The notes beneath the pieces were generated by a model. That model ran no database searches. It was not told where the DNA came from and saw only the letters and a program-made list of their open reading frames with translations. From assembly GCA_900316795.1 (NCBI GenBank), contig ONEF01000005.1, forward strand, positions 62,001-126,000: 64,000 nt of DNA. Direction: 5' to 3'. A program made the translations under genes and the position numbers. The stretch's first letter is position 1; every line of letters starts with the position of its first letter. This document shows, piece by piece, positions 8,812-18,950 of this stretch. The stretch is from an uncultured Bacteroidales bacterium (GTDB taxonomy: Bacteria > Bacteroidota > Bacteroidia > Bacteroidales > UBA932).

Positions 8812-9942
8812 TTATTTAGGGGCAATCCTGTAGAGGTAGATGGCTATGATCAGATACAGCACGTTCGGAAGCCACAGGGCAATGAACGGAGGCAGTGCTC
8901 CTGAATAGACGAACATCTGCGCAAACCTCATGAAGAGTATGTAGGAGAAGCTCAACGCTATGCCGATTCCTATGTTCAGGCCTATTCCTCCTCTTCTTTT
9001 CACCGATGAAAGCGAAACTCCGATAAGTGTAAGGATGAATGCCGCAAAAGGCATGGACCATCTCTCGTTCTGCTCGATAAGTGAGAACATCACGTCTTTG
9101 TCTCCTCTTATCTTCTGGTCTCTGATGAGTCTTTTAAGCTGTCCGTTAGGAAGCGTCTGCACGGTATTCCTTCTCCTGTAGAAGTCTTCCACGGTTACTG
9201 TAAGGGCGGTGTCCAAGGCCCTGCCGGTCTTTACGGTCTCTACTCCATCTTCAAATGTACGGAGTACGTAATCCCTTAATTTCCAGGCCTGGAGTGTGGA
9301 ATCCCACTGGGCTTCCGTAGAGGACAGCTTGGATTTGATTTCGTGTCCTTCTATGGTTTCCAGGGCAAAACCGTATGCTGTGTTGTTTGACGGTGCAAAG
9401 CTCTGGACATAGAGGAATGTACCAGGAGAGATCTGGTAGTGGACGTTTCTTGAGAATTCCGTGTATTTTTTCCTGACGTATTTCTGCTCGAAATCCAGCC
9501 TGCCCTTGTTACAAGGCGGTATGACATACAGGTTCAGTATCAGGGAGAAGATCACTATGGCGGTGGCGGAAATGAAGTAAGGCCACATCAGTCTCTTGAA
9601 GCTGATACCTCCTGCCAGTATGGCAATGATCTCCGTGTTGGCGGCCATCTTGGACGTGAAGAAAATCACGGTAAGAAAGACGAACATCGGGGAGAACATG
9701 TTCACAAAGTAAGGAATGAAGTTGGCGTAATACTGGAAGATGATGAGCTTGAGCGGAGCCTGGTTCGTGACGAACTTATCTACCTTCTCGCTGAGGTCAA
9801 AGATTATCACGATGCCGATAATCAGCAGCAGGGCAACAATATAGGTACCGATGAACTTCTTGATGATGTACCGGTCCATTGTGGTGATCTGAGGCTTGAA
9901 GTCTCTGATACTTTCCCTTATGTGCTCTTTGCTCAGATTCAT
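8812..9942 (-). CDS. LptF/LptG family permease
   Basis: A 376-residue inner-membrane protein of the YjgP/YjgQ family, a transmembrane subunit of the ABC exporter that extracts lipopolysaccharide from the inner membrane. The layout is typical: N-terminal membrane segments (about residues 29-50, 70-95 and 115-145), a periplasmic beta-jellyroll domain (about 160-290) and C-terminal membrane segments with WSMPFAAFILTLIGVSLSSVKRRGG. The TEIIAILAGGISFKRL motif is diagnostic. The start could also be Met22 (MDRYIIKKF). It follows tgt by 2 bases. A larger homologue lies at 14614-16296, probably the other half of the heterodimer. Confidence 0.92.
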   Translation of the reverse strand: MNLSKEHIRESIRDFKPQITTMDRYIIKKFIGTYIVALLLIIGIVIIFDLSEKVDKFVTNQAPLKLIIFQYYANFIPYFVNMFSPMFVFLTVIFFTSKMAANTEIIAILAGGISFKRLMWPYFISATAIVIFSLILNLYVIPPCNKGRLDFEQKYVRKKYTEFSRNVHYQISPGTFLYVQSFAPSNNTAYGFALETIEGHEIKSKLSSTEAQWDSTLQAWKLRDYVLRTFEDGVETVKTGRALDTALTVTVEDFYRRRNTVQTLPNGQLKRLIRDQKIRGDKDVMFSLIEQNERWSMPFAAFILTLIGVSLSSVKRRGGIGLNIGIGIALSFSYILFMRFAQMFVYSGALPPFIALWLPNVLYLIIAIYLYRIAPK

Positions 9943-9944
9943 TT

Positions 9945-11078
9945 TTAACTTATCCTCCGCGATATTCTTTCAACGGTTTCTTCTTTCCATTTCTTGAAAT
10001 CTCCCGCAACGATATGCTCTCTTGCCTTAGTTACCAGATCAAGGTAGAAGGCAAGGTTGTGATAGCTTGCAATTTCGGCTCCCAGCATTTCTCCTGCAAC
10101 AAACATGTGCCTGAGGTATGCCTTGGTATAGGTGCTATCTACAAAAGATGTTCCTTGAGGGTCTATCGGTGAGAAATCCTCCGCCCATTTCTTGTTCTTT
10201 ATGTTTATTGTGCCTTCCCAGGTGAACAGCATTCCGTTTCTTCCGTTGCGGGTAGGCATCACGCAGTCAAACATATCCACTCCGCGGTCTATGCCCTCCA
10301 GTATGTTTGCAGGAGTTCCAACCCCCATCAGGTATCTCGGCTTGCTGACCGGCAATTCTTCCTTGAGAACATCCAGCATCTCGTACATCTTTTCCGTAGG
10401 TTCTCCCACTGAAAGTCCTCCGATTGCGCATCCGTCCATATCTGCATCGGCGATTATCCTGGCGGCCTCTCTCCTGAGGTCGGGGTAAATGCAACCCTGC
10501 ACTATCGGGAAGAAAAACTGCCGGTAGCCGTAAAGCGGCTCAGTCTCCTTGAACCTTGCGATGCATCTTTTCAGCCAGCGGTGGGTTCTTTCCATAGACT
10601 TCTTGGCATACTGGAAATCAGCAGTTCCCGGGGTGCATTCATCCAAGGCCATCACTATATCCGCTCCAATCATCCTCTGCACGTCAACATTGTTTTCCGG
10701 AGTGAAAATGTGCCTTGATCCGTCTATGTGAGACTGGAAGGTGCAGCCTTCTTCAGTGATCTTTCTTCTTGAAGCAAGTGAGAACACCTGGAATCCGCCG
10801 CTGTCGGTGAGGATTGGCCTGTCCCAGCTGACAAACTTGTGAAGACCTCCGGCCTTGTTTATCAGGTCAGTTCCCGGCCTGAGCAGAAGATGATAAGTGT
10901 TGCCCAGGATAATCTTTGCCTTAATGTCTTCCTTGAGGTCTCTATGATAAACGCCCTTTACGCTTCCCACCGTGCCTACGGGCATGAAGATAGGGGTAGG
11001 AATGTCTCCGTGGTCCGTGTGGAGAATTCCTGCTCTTGCAAAGCTGTCGGGATTCTTGTGTTCCAGTTCAAAAAACAT
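9945..11078 (-). CDS. tgt: tRNA-guanine (queuine) transglycosylase lacking three zinc ligands
   Basis: Exchanges guanine 34 of GUN-anticodon tRNAs for the queuosine precursor. The two catalytic aspartates are D92 (TDSGGFQVFS) and D271 (FDCVMPTRNGR), and the QGCIYPDLR and GGLSVGEPTEKMYEML blocks are standard. In the E. coli enzyme a C-x-C-x2-C motif plus a His binds zinc. Here the matching region (DPQGTSFVD, residues 306-314) has Gly309, Ser311 and Asp314 at the Cys positions, and only H340 remains. I chose ATG 11078 because it gives the usual start MFFELEHKN; the frame also extends to a TTG at 11087. The 377-residue length is normal. It is upstream of the LptF/G gene and probably co-transcribed. 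Confidence 0.95.
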   Translation of the reverse strand: MFFELEHKNPDSFARAGILHTDHGDIPTPIFMPVGTVGSVKGVYHRDLKEDIKAKIILGNTYHLLLRPGTDLINKAGGLHKFVSWDRPILTDSGGFQVFSLASRRKITEEGCTFQSHIDGSRHIFTPENNVDVQRMIGADIVMALDECTPGTADFQYAKKSMERTHRWLKRCIARFKETEPLYGYRQFFFPIVQGCIYPDLRREAARIIADADMDGCAIGGLSVGEPTEKMYEMLDVLKEELPVSKPRYLMGVGTPANILEGIDRGVDMFDCVMPTRNGRNGMLFTWEGTINIKNKKWAEDFSPIDPQGTSFVDSTYTKAYLRHMFVAGEMLGAEIASYHNLAFYLDLVTKAREHIVAGDFKKWKEETVERISRRIS

Positions 11079-11102
11079 ACGTGGCAAAAGTACGAAAAAT
11101 TG

Positions 11103-11110
11103 TATATTTG
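11103..11110 (+). promoter_or_regulatory. Putative -7 box for nupC
   Basis: TATATTTG is an exact match to the Bacteroidota -7 consensus TAnnTTTG. It lies 39 bases before the nupC ATG, giving a leader of about 33 nt. No clear -33 TTTG was seen at the right spacing. Confidence 0.6.
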
Positions 11111-11149
11111 TAATATCAATGCAGTTTGGAAAGACAAAACCAAATCTAT

Positions 11150-12826
11150 ATGAATAAAACTACAAAGAAAAGCGGGCCTCGGATTGGATTCATGGGGCCT
11201 AAGTTTCTGAAAGTTGCGCTGGTTATCATTGCCGTGGGGTTTATATGCGGCATTGTTAATGCAGCGGTAACTACCCAGAATGAACCAACAGCTACCGCAC
11301 AGGTTGCAGAAGCCCAGTCTGCTCAGCCTCAGGCCGTTGCAGCTGAGCCGCAGGTTGCTGAACCTCAGACCTCAGAGACCGCAGCTGAGGTTAACGGAGC
11401 AAATGCTGATGAAGGTGGAACTCCGGCACAGAGTATTTCAGCAGGGAATGATGATCCTGAAAAGGTAGCCAAAGACGAGGCTCTTGCAAAACGTAAGGAG
11501 ATGTTCAGCCGCATCCTCCAGGAAAAGCAGCTGCATTTCAGCTTCGGATCCATTGCAAAGGGAGTCCTCGGAATCATAGTCATCCTCTTTATCGCATGGA
11601 TTTTCTCAACTGACCGCAAGAGGGTTAACTGGAAAACTGTTGGAATGGCACTGCTGCTTCAGTTTATCATAGCGTTCTGCGTGCTGATGTTCCCTGCCGT
11701 ACAGAGGTTTTTCGAGGTGTTCGGAAAATGCTTCGTGGCTGTTCTGGGATGGACAAAGGCTGGAGCGGACTTTTTGTTCGGGCCTCTGATGGATACAACC
11801 GGAGTAGGTTACATCTTCGTGTTCCAGATTCTGCCAACAATCGTGTTCTTCTCAGCACTGACATCTCTGCTGTTCTATCTTGGAATCCTGCAGAAGGTTG
11901 TTTACGGAATGGGATGGGTAATGACAAAGCTGATGAGTATCTCAGGAGCAGAGTCCCTTTCCTGCGCCGGCAACGTGTTCCTGGGACAGACTGAGGCTCC
12001 TCTGATGGTCAAAGAGTACATTCCTAAGATGACCCGAAGCGAGCTGATGCTGATCATGGTTTCCGGTATGGCTACCATGAGCGGCGGAGTGCTGGCGGCT
12101 TATATCGGAATGTTGGGATGCGGAGATCCGGTGATGACAGTTGAGTTTGCAAAGCACCTTCTAAGTGCATCTGTAATGGCAGCACCTGGAGCAATTGCAA
12201 TGGCAAAGATCCTCAAGCCTGAGACTGAGGAGATAGACAGGTCTGTGCAGGTTTCCAAGGAGAAACTCGGAAGCAATGTTCTGGACGCAATATCAATCGG
12301 TACTACCCAGGGCCTGAAGCTTGCTGCAAATGTGGCAGCCATGCTTCTTGTGTTCTATGCTCTTATAGCCGGTGTAAACTACATTCTGAACATCATAAGC
12401 TTCCCTGCTATGGACCGCTGGATTGCAGCAGCCACTGACGGAAGATACACAGACCTTTCACTTGAGTGCATACTCTCATATCTCTTCTATCCTGTAATAT
12501 GGCTTATCGGAGTACCAAGTGCAGATATCGGATATGTAGGAAGACTCCTTGGAGAGAAACTCATCCTCACCGAGTTCATCGGTTACGGTTCTCTTACCGA
12601 GATGCTGCAGACAAACGTATTCTCTTCTCCTAAGTCCATTGTGATGGCAACTTACGTGCTCTGCGGATTTGCGAACTTTGCTTCCATCGGTATCATAATC
12701 GGAGGTGTTGGAGGAATGGCTCCTAACAAGCAGTCCATACTTGGAGAATATGGTATAAGGGCATTGCTGGGCTCAGCGCTTGTAGCGCTCGTATCTGCTG
12801 CAATGGTAGGTATGTTCCTGGCTTAA
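11150..12826 (+). CDS. NupC-family concentrative nucleoside transporter with long N-terminal extension
   Basis: A 558-residue inner-membrane symporter of the CNT family that imports nucleosides with H+ or Na+. The transporter core (about residues 140-558) contains the diagnostic GNVFLGQTEAPLMVKEYI block, the SGMATMSGGVLAAYIGML segment and GFANFASIGIIIGGVGGM. The protein is about 130 residues longer than E. coli NupC. The extra N-terminus holds one membrane segment (about 20-42) and a linker rich in Ala, Gln, Glu and Pro (about 47-110). I chose ATG 11150; a TTG eight codons upstream is the alternative. It sits alone between divergent tgt and convergent thiN. Confidence 0.9.
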   Translation: MNKTTKKSGPRIGFMGPKFLKVALVIIAVGFICGIVNAAVTTQNEPTATAQVAEAQSAQPQAVAAEPQVAEPQTSETAAEVNGANADEGGTPAQSISAGNDDPEKVAKDEALAKRKEMFSRILQEKQLHFSFGSIAKGVLGIIVILFIAWIFSTDRKRVNWKTVGMALLLQFIIAFCVLMFPAVQRFFEVFGKCFVAVLGWTKAGADFLFGPLMDTTGVGYIFVFQILPTIVFFSALTSLLFYLGILQKVVYGMGWVMTKLMSISGAESLSCAGNVFLGQTEAPLMVKEYIPKMTRSELMLIMVSGMATMSGGVLAAYIGMLGCGDPVMTVEFAKHLLSASVMAAPGAIAMAKILKPETEEIDRSVQVSKEKLGSNVLDAISIGTTQGLKLAANVAAMLLVFYALIAGVNYILNIISFPAMDRWIAAATDGRYTDLSLECILSYLFYPVIWLIGVPSADIGYVGRLLGEKLILTEFIGYGSLTEMLQTNVFSSPKSIVMATYVLCGFANFASIGIIIGGVGGMAPNKQSILGEYGIRALLGSALVALVSAAMVGMFLA

Positions 12827-12841
12827 AGGACTCCGCATCAG

Positions 12842-13600
12842 TCAGAAAGGAAAATACAAAAGAGCTTTGGCGGGATGGCTGAATCTAAGCAGCACATCCC
12901 GCTTTTTGAATGTGTTGAGTGTAGCCTTCCACCACATGTCAAAGACCACGTCGTCTGTCTTGTACTCCAATCCCTCTGACTTTATCCGGAGGGTGTGGTC
13001 AAAGGCGAATATTGAGATACGGTCTCCCGGTTCCCCTTTAAGCCGTGTTGTGTCAAGTATGGGTAAAAATACTCCGTAATCGGTTACTGTAGAAATATTT
13101 ATTTTAAGTTTTGGGAATTTTTGGCGCAGGGTCTGAGCATAATCAGGAAGATAGGATATGTTGCCCAGAGTATGGTCTTCTCTCTTTCCGGTAGCCCCTA
13201 AAATTATTATTCGGTATTCAGTACCTGAAGCTGTTTTGTCTGCAACAAGCTTTGCTTTTGAGTTTTCTTTCTCGGCGATTTGTTTTTCGATCAGAGAAAG
13301 TGCAAACCTGAAAGCTTTTGTCTGGTCGTTGAAATCCTGTTCGCTCTCCTTGTAGATCTTGTCTTTGAACTTAGCCTGCCATTTCTTGGGAAGTGTGTCC
13401 ATATCACCCACGATATAGTCTGCATCCATTCCGTTTTTCAGAAGGCTTAAGATGGCTCCGTCACAGGAGATTACCGTGTGGCTTTTCTTGGCTTTCTGCG
13501 CCTTTTCAAGAAGTTTTCTTGCAGGGCCTTTTGAAGGAAAGTCCCCGTCGCAGAGGATTATGAAAGTCTTGGCGGCGGTTGTTTTTGCAGAAGATGTCAT
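12842..13600 (-). CDS. thiN: Thiamine pyrophosphokinase
   Basis: Transfers pyrophosphate from ATP to thiamine, giving the active cofactor. The 252-residue protein has the TPK pattern: FIILCDGDFP near the start, the SCDGAILSLL strand, DYIVGDMDTL (residues about 60-69), the DQTKAFRFAL block, and GATGKREDHTLGNISYL, where the Asp and His line the active site. The C-terminal domain is the dimer half with LKGEPGDRISIF and SEGLEY. It is the last gene of an alaS-lptF/G-fmt-thiN set, 13 bases after fmt. There is no room for a TPP riboswitch directly upstream. Confidence 0.92.
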   Translation of the reverse strand: MTSSAKTTAAKTFIILCDGDFPSKGPARKLLEKAQKAKKSHTVISCDGAILSLLKNGMDADYIVGDMDTLPKKWQAKFKDKIYKESEQDFNDQTKAFRFALSLIEKQIAEKENSKAKLVADKTASGTEYRIIILGATGKREDHTLGNISYLPDYAQTLRQKFPKLKINISTVTDYGVFLPILDTTRLKGEPGDRISIFAFDHTLRIKSEGLEYKTDDVVFDMWWKATLNTFKKRDVLLRFSHPAKALLYFPF

Positions 13601-13613
13601 TTTCCTTACAGGA

Positions 13614-14609
13614 TTAGATGAATAACAGGTTGTTGTCTTCCGTGAGAATCTTGTGGCCGTTGATAAAGTCCGCGGCTCCCATCCTTTTCTTTCCGGCCGG
13701 CTGCAAAGATGTGATTTCCACCTCTCCGTCTTGGCAGCAAACAGTTATAGTCTTGCCTTTGATTCTGGCTTTTCCTGTGCTGCAATGTTCTCTGCCGCAT
13801 TGGTTCTCAGAACTTTTGTTAGTGGAGAAGATTTTCATGTCTATGGTTTCTCCGCTTCCGGTTTTTAGGGTTGCAAGGGCTGCCGGGTATGGAGAAAGCC
13901 CTCTGACCAGAGCATCAACTTCCTCTGCGCTTTTGGAGAAATCTATATGGCAGTTTGTCTTGTTCAGCTTAGGTGCTTGCATAAGCTGAGGAGTCAGGCC
14001 TTCTGTATTCTGGGGAACAGGTGATATGGAACCGTCTTCAATGCCCTGTACAGTCTTGACCACCAGGCGGCTGCCTATTTCCATCAGGCGGTCATGGAGA
14101 GTTTCCACGGTTTCTCTTTCAGCTATCGGAGTTTTCTCCTGAAGCAGAATCTTTCCGGTATCTATTTTCTCGTCGATGAAAAAAGTGGTGACTCCTGTTT
14201 CCTTTTCTCTTTGTATAATAGCCCAGTTGATTGGGGCTGCGCCCCTGAACTTTGGCAGCAGTGAGGCGTGGAGATTGAATGTGCCAAGGCGCGGCATCTT
14301 CCATACAACTTCCGGAAGCATCCTGAAAGCTACAACGATGAAAAGGTCTGCATCATAGCTTTTGAGCTTTTCCAGAAAGTTCTCATCGCGGAGTTTCTCC
14401 GGTTGAAGGATATCAATTTGGGTCAAGGCGTTTCTCTCAAGTACGAACTTCTTGATGTCGCTTTGCGAAAGCTGGAGACCTCGGCCTTTCGGTTTGTCGG
14501 GTACGGTTACTACGGCAGGTATGTCGTATCCTGCGTCAAGCAATGCCTTCAAAGGGCCCACTGCAAATTCCGGGGTGCCCATATATATTATTCTCAGTCT
14601 GCTTCTCAT
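13614..14609 (-). CDS. fmt: Methionyl-tRNA formyltransferase
   Basis: Formylates methionyl-tRNA for initiation, using 10-formyltetrahydrofolate. The 331-residue length is normal. The N-terminal catalytic domain has IIYMGTPEFAVGPLKAL, the catalytic block FNLHASLLPKFRGAAPINWA (with the Asn, His and Ser of the family) and a VTTFFIDEKIDTGKIL strand. The C-terminal OB-like domain (about 215-320) includes VRGLSPYPAALATL. It starts 4 bases after the LptF/G gene and is followed by thiN. Confidence 0.97.
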   Translation of the reverse strand: MRSRLRIIYMGTPEFAVGPLKALLDAGYDIPAVVTVPDKPKGRGLQLSQSDIKKFVLERNALTQIDILQPEKLRDENFLEKLKSYDADLFIVVAFRMLPEVVWKMPRLGTFNLHASLLPKFRGAAPINWAIIQREKETGVTTFFIDEKIDTGKILLQEKTPIAERETVETLHDRLMEIGSRLVVKTVQGIEDGSISPVPQNTEGLTPQLMQAPKLNKTNCHIDFSKSAEEVDALVRGLSPYPAALATLKTGSGETIDMKIFSTNKSSENQCGREHCSTGKARIKGKTITVCCQDGEVEITSLQPAGKKRMGAADFINGHKILTEDNNLLFI

Positions 14610-14613
14610 TGTC

Positions 14614-16296
14614 TTACTTGTTACCGGCAGATTCTTCCGGATGGTCTGCCTCTTGGCTTTCCGTTACTGTCTTGTCAGGAACTTCTGTCACTTGCTGTGG
14701 ATTGCTGGCGGAGAGTCTTTCATTCTCCTTTTCCTGTTCCTCCTTGAGGATCCTCTGCAGGTTGAGTCTGTGCTGGAGCCTCTTGGTCTTGCTGAAAAGT
14801 CTCTGGAAGAAGTCTTTTATGTTCTTGCCGAACTGCTCAATGTTGAATGTCACGGAGTCTTGCGTACACTTCCAGGTAAGATATGCGGCCAGCGGGGCAA
14901 GCACCACGGTGGAGATGAATGCTCCAAGGAAAGGGGTTATCGCTCCGTCATTAGCCAGCTTCTTTCCGCTGATGTCCACAACCCAGTAAAGCACGAAGAA
15001 CAGGATGGAGATTATGGCCGGAGTTCCCAGTCCTCCTTTCCTTACTATTGCTCCGATTGGCGCTCCTATGAAAAAGAAAATAAGACAGGCCAAGCTGAGA
15101 GTGAACTTGCGGTATCTTTCTATTATAGTCCTTCTGAGAGGATATGCGGTCTGGTATATCTGTGCGCTGTAGAACGGACGGGAAACTTTCTCGTTGTTGA
15201 GAGCTCCGTAAACACTCTGGAGAGCATTGATTTTGTCGCCTTGTGTTTTCCAGTGGTACAGTTCCTCTTCCTTGAAACTTTTCCTGTAACCTTTGTTGCG
15301 GGCCGTGTCCAGCTGATCAAGATGTCCCAGGTAGTCTGCGTGCATAGCTCTCCTGGTGTGGAAGTTTAGGGAGGAGTCGTTGGCAATGGTAAGGGAGTCT
15401 TTGTCCTTGCTTAGCTGAGAGAGGTTCTTAGCCATGACTTCCGCCCCGTACTTTCCTTCTTTTGTCTGTGTAAAGGCATAGTTTTCAAGAGGAATGGCAA
15501 TCTGCTGGAACTTGAACCTGATTCTCTGAAGCTGAAGGGAAGTGTCTGTGTAGGTGCGGGTGTTAGTCTCCTGATAATTGATTCCGTTGTGGAGAGTTAT
15601 GAGGAAACCTTTCTTGTCGGGAGTGATCGAGAACCTTCCGGAATCTGCGATGGTCAGGTCGGAATTTCCGCTTTCCTTGGTGTGGTTGTAAATCATGATG
15701 TCGTGCATGAGATTGTCCTTGTCTCGTGCACCGACCCTGATTGAGAAGCCGTCGATTCCGTCGTAGAATATACCTACAGGTATCTTGATTTCCTCCTTGG
15801 TGTTGGTAATGTCTTCGCGGAGAGTATATATCTTGTTATAGGCCACAGGAATGAGGTTGTTGGAGGCAAAGAATGCACCTATGACAATGAATGCGGCCAC
15901 ATAGCTCAGAGGTCTGAGGATTCTCTGGAGAGAGATGCCGGCCGCCTTCATGGAAAGCAGTTCCGAATTTTCTCCCAGGTTTCCCATAGTCATGATGGAT
16001 GCCAGAAGGGTGGCAAGCGGCAAAGCATACGGGATAAGGGTTGCTGAACCCCACATCAGGAACTGGAGTATTATCTTGAAGCTCAGACCTTTTCCTACAA
16101 GTTCATCTATATACAGCCACAAGAACTGCATCATCAGGATGAAGGTCACTATGGCAAACACGGCAATGAACGGCCCCAGGAAAGACTTCAGCATATACAT
16201 GTCCAAAGTCTTCACGCCAAGTCTCTTCAGGAATCCCTTAAGAGATTCCTTGATTCTTTTCCCGACGGGCTGCCGTGCCTGGGTTTCTTCTGCCAT
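14614..16296 (-). CDS. LptF/LptG family permease with C-terminal extension
   Basis: A 560-residue inner-membrane subunit of the lipopolysaccharide export transporter family. Membrane segments lie at about residues 40-62, 80-110 and 130-150, then a long periplasmic domain (about 160-385) and three C-terminal segments (SLACLIFFFIGAPIGAIVRKG and following). ALPLATLLASIMTMGNLGENSEL and SMKAAGISLQRILRPL are diagnostic. It is about 180 residues longer than the copy at 8812-9942; the excess is in the periplasmic domain and a charged cytosolic tail rich in Glu, Lys and Arg (about 470-560). It lies 8 bases after alaS and 4 before fmt. Confidence 0.9.
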   Translation of the reverse strand: MAEETQARQPVGKRIKESLKGFLKRLGVKTLDMYMLKSFLGPFIAVFAIVTFILMMQFLWLYIDELVGKGLSFKIILQFLMWGSATLIPYALPLATLLASIMTMGNLGENSELLSMKAAGISLQRILRPLSYVAAFIVIGAFFASNNLIPVAYNKIYTLREDITNTKEEIKIPVGIFYDGIDGFSIRVGARDKDNLMHDIMIYNHTKESGNSDLTIADSGRFSITPDKKGFLITLHNGINYQETNTRTYTDTSLQLQRIRFKFQQIAIPLENYAFTQTKEGKYGAEVMAKNLSQLSKDKDSLTIANDSSLNFHTRRAMHADYLGHLDQLDTARNKGYRKSFKEEELYHWKTQGDKINALQSVYGALNNEKVSRPFYSAQIYQTAYPLRRTIIERYRKFTLSLACLIFFFIGAPIGAIVRKGGLGTPAIISILFFVLYWVVDISGKKLANDGAITPFLGAFISTVVLAPLAAYLTWKCTQDSVTFNIEQFGKNIKDFFQRLFSKTKRLQHRLNLQRILKEEQEKENERLSASNPQQVTEVPDKTVTESQEADHPEESAGNK

Positions 16297-16304
16297 CCCT
16301 TAAA

Positions 16305-18932
16305 CTACTTGCTCAAACTTTCCTTTATGCTGTCCAAAGCTGCATCTATTCCTTCAACATTCTTGCCACCGGCGCTGGCGAAGAACGGCTGGCCGCCACC
16401 GCCTCCGTTAATGAACTTGGCGGCAGGGCGGATGTCCTTTCCTGCGTTCATTCCCTTTGCCACAAGATCGTCTGTGTACATCAGTACCAGGCCTGGTTTT
16501 GCAGAATCTGTGATACCCGCAGCAAATACGGTATTGGAACATTCACTTCTGAGCATGAAAGCCACAGTCTTCATAAGCTCCATAGGGAATTCACCCTTGA
16601 GGCGTATGAAGTCTATGCCGCTCACGCTGATTTTGTTCTGCTTAGCGCTGTCTTTGATGGCAACAGCTCTCTCCTTCATCATCTCCTCAGCCTGCTTGCG
16701 GAATGTTTCGTTCTCCATCATCAGCTTCTTTGCGCTATCTATGACGTTAGGGGAGTTCTTGAAAAGCTCCCTGAGGCTGATCATCATATCTTCTGCGGCA
16801 TAGATAAGGTTCTCTGCATTCTTTCCTGTTGTGGCCTCTATCCTCCTTATGCCAGCTGCTATTGCGCTTTCGGACGTTATTTTGAAATATCCGATCATAC
16901 CTGTTGAAGGTATGTGGGTTCCGCCGCAGAACTCCACGCTGTCTCCGAACTTGATGACCCTTACCTTGTCTCCGTACTTTTCTCCGAACAAGGCTATTGC
17001 ACCCAGTTTCTTTGCCTCTTCAATAGGCATGTCCCTCATCTCCTCTTTCCTGATGTCCTTGCGGATAAGGGAGTTTACGAGCTTTTCCACTTCCCTGAGC
17101 TTGTCCGGCTGCACTTTCTCAAAGTGGGAGAAATCGAACCTCAGCACCTGAGGGCTCACGAAGGAGCCTTTCTGCTCAATATGCGTTCCGAGAATCTTTC
17201 TCAGTGCATAGTCCAGAAGGTGTGTGGCGCTGTGGTTTGCGGTAGTGGAAAGTCTTTTTTCCTCATCGATCTGTGCCGTGAACACTCCTTCCACATCTGA
17301 AGGAAGCTTCTCTGAAACATGGATAGAGAGGCCGTTCTCTTTTACTGTATTGATTATCGCGATTTTTTCTCCTGCCTGGTTCTGGATATATCCGCTGTCT
17401 CCTACCTGGCCGCCGCTTTCCGCATAGAACGGTGTCTTGGACAGGACGATGTGGAACAGGTCCTTGCCCTTTGTCTTGACCTCCCTGTAGCGGAGTATCT
17501 TCACATTGTTCTCGCAGGTGTTGTCATAGCCTGTGAACACAGACTCCTCTTCCGGAGCAGAGACATATACCCAGTCTCCTTCTTTCTTGGCGTCTGCGTT
17601 GCGGCTTCTTTCTTTCTGCTTCTTGAGTTCGGCCTCAAAGCCAGGCAGATCCACTTCCAGGTTGTTCTCCTTGGCGATGAGTTCAGTAAGGTCTATCGGG
17701 AATCCGAAAGTGTCGTAGAGTACAAAAGCGTCCGCTCCCTTGATGGTTTTGCTCCCTTCTGCCCTGCACTTTGAAACCAGGTCGTCCATAAGGCGGATTC
17801 CTCTTTCCAATGTCCTGAGGAATGCGTCTTCCTCTTCCTTTATGACCTTGGAAATCAGGCTTTCCTGCTTAGCTATCTCAGGATAGGAATCTCCCATCTG
17901 CTCCACCAGTGTCGGTACCAGCTTGTAAAGCAGCGGCTCCTTCACACCCAGGAAGGTGTAAGCATACCTTACCGCCCTCCTCAGGATCCTTCGGATTACA
18001 TATCCGGCCTTGACGTTAGACGGAAGCTGCCCGTCCGCTATTGAGAATGTTATCGCCCTGACGTGGTCTGCAACCACCCTCATCGCAATCCTCACTTTCT
18101 CGTCTGCGGTTGCATAGTCCTTTCCTGCAATATCGCCGATCTTTGAAAGCAGCGGGGTGAACACGTCAGTGTCATAGTTGCTCTTCTTTCCCTGCAGTGC
18201 CATGCAGAGCCTCTCGAATCCCATTCCGGTATCTACATTGTTGTGAGGGAGTTTCTCCAGGCTTCCGTCTGCCTTGCGGTTGAACTGCATGAACACCAGG
18301 TTCCATATCTCGATAACCAGCGGGTCAGACTTGTTTACCAGCTCCCTTCCCGGAACTCTCTGCCTTTCCGCATCATCGCGGAGGTCTATATGGATTTCGC
18401 TGCAAGGGCCGCACGGTCCCTGTTCTCCCATTTCCCAGAAGTTGTCTTTGCGGTTTCCAAGTAGCACCCTGTCAGCCGGAAGGAACTTCAGCCAGTTGTC
18501 CCTGGCTTCCTCGTCCAGGCCGAGTCCGTCCGGCTCATATCCCTCAAACACGGTTGCATAGAGCCTTTCAGGATCTATCTTGAATACCTTGGTCAGCAGC
18601 TCCCAGCTCCACTCTATCGCCTCTTTCTTGAAGTAGTCTCCAAAGCTCCAGTTGCCCAGCATCTCAAACATCGTATGGTGGTAGGTGTCGTGCCCCACTT
18701 CTTCCAGGTCATTGTGTTTTCCGCTGACTCTAAGGCACTTCTGCGTGTCCGCCGCTCTCTTTGCAAACGGTGCGGCATTGCCCAGGAAGATGTCCTTGAA
18801 CTGGTTCATGCCGGCATTGGTGAACATCAGCGTAGGGTCGTTCTTTACGACCATCGGTGCAGACTGCACAATAGAGTGTTCCTTGCTGCGGAAAAACTCC
18901 AGAAACGTTTCTCTTATCTTTCTTGATTCCAT
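16305..18932 (-). CDS. alaS: Alanyl-tRNA synthetase
   Basis: Charges tRNA-Ala. The 875-residue protein is full length. It starts [14 protein letters not shown], with the class II catalytic core (about 1-240: [53 protein letters not shown]). An editing domain follows, with [16 protein letters not shown] and the zinc-binding [17 protein letters not shown] near residue 670. The C-terminal Gly-rich domain ends with [18 protein letters not shown] chose ATG 18932 over the open frame extending to 18962 because it matches the family start. It is the first gene of the alaS-lptF/G-fmt-thiN set. Confidence 0.97.
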   Translation of the reverse strand: MESRKIRETFLEFFRSKEHSIVQSAPMVVKNDPTLMFTNAGMNQFKDIFLGNAAPFAKRAADTQKCLRVSGKHNDLEEVGHDTYHHTMFEMLGNWSFGDYFKKEAIEWSWELLTKVFKIDPERLYATVFEGYEPDGLGLDEEARDNWLKFLPADRVLLGNRKDNFWEMGEQGPCGPCSEIHIDLRDDAERQRVPGRELVNKSDPLVIEIWNLVFMQFNRKADGSLEKLPHNNVDTGMGFERLCMALQGKKSNYDTDVFTPLLSKIGDIAGKDYATADEKVRIAMRVVADHVRAITFSIADGQLPSNVKAGYVIRRILRRAVRYAYTFLGVKEPLLYKLVPTLVEQMGDSYPEIAKQESLISKVIKEEEDAFLRTLERGIRLMDDLVSKCRAEGSKTIKGADAFVLYDTFGFPIDLTELIAKENNLEVDLPGFEAELKKQKERSRNADAKKEGDWVYVSAPEEESVFTGYDNTCENNVKILRYREVKTKGKDLFHIVLSKTPFYAESGGQVGDSGYIQNQAGEKIAIINTVKENGLSIHVSEKLPSDVEGVFTAQIDEEKRLSTTANHSATHLLDYALRKILGTHIEQKGSFVSPQVLRFDFSHFEKVQPDKLREVEKLVNSLIRKDIRKEEMRDMPIEEAKKLGAIALFGEKYGDKVRVIKFGDSVEFCGGTHIPSTGMIGYFKITSESAIAAGIRRIEATTGKNAENLIYAAEDMMISLRELFKNSPNVIDSAKKLMMENETFRKQAEEMMKERAVAIKDSAKQNKISVSGIDFIRLKGEFPMELMKTVAFMLRSECSNTVFAAGITDSAKPGLVLMYTDDLVAKGMNAGKDIRPAAKFINGGGGGQPFFASAGGKNVEGIDAALDSIKESLSK

Positions 18933-18950
18933 AAAATTGCTATAAATATG

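Noticed and set aside
13601-13613. TPP riboswitch controlling thiN
   Set aside because: Only 13 bases separate fmt and thiN, and no thi-box was recognised in the array or leader upstream of pnuC.
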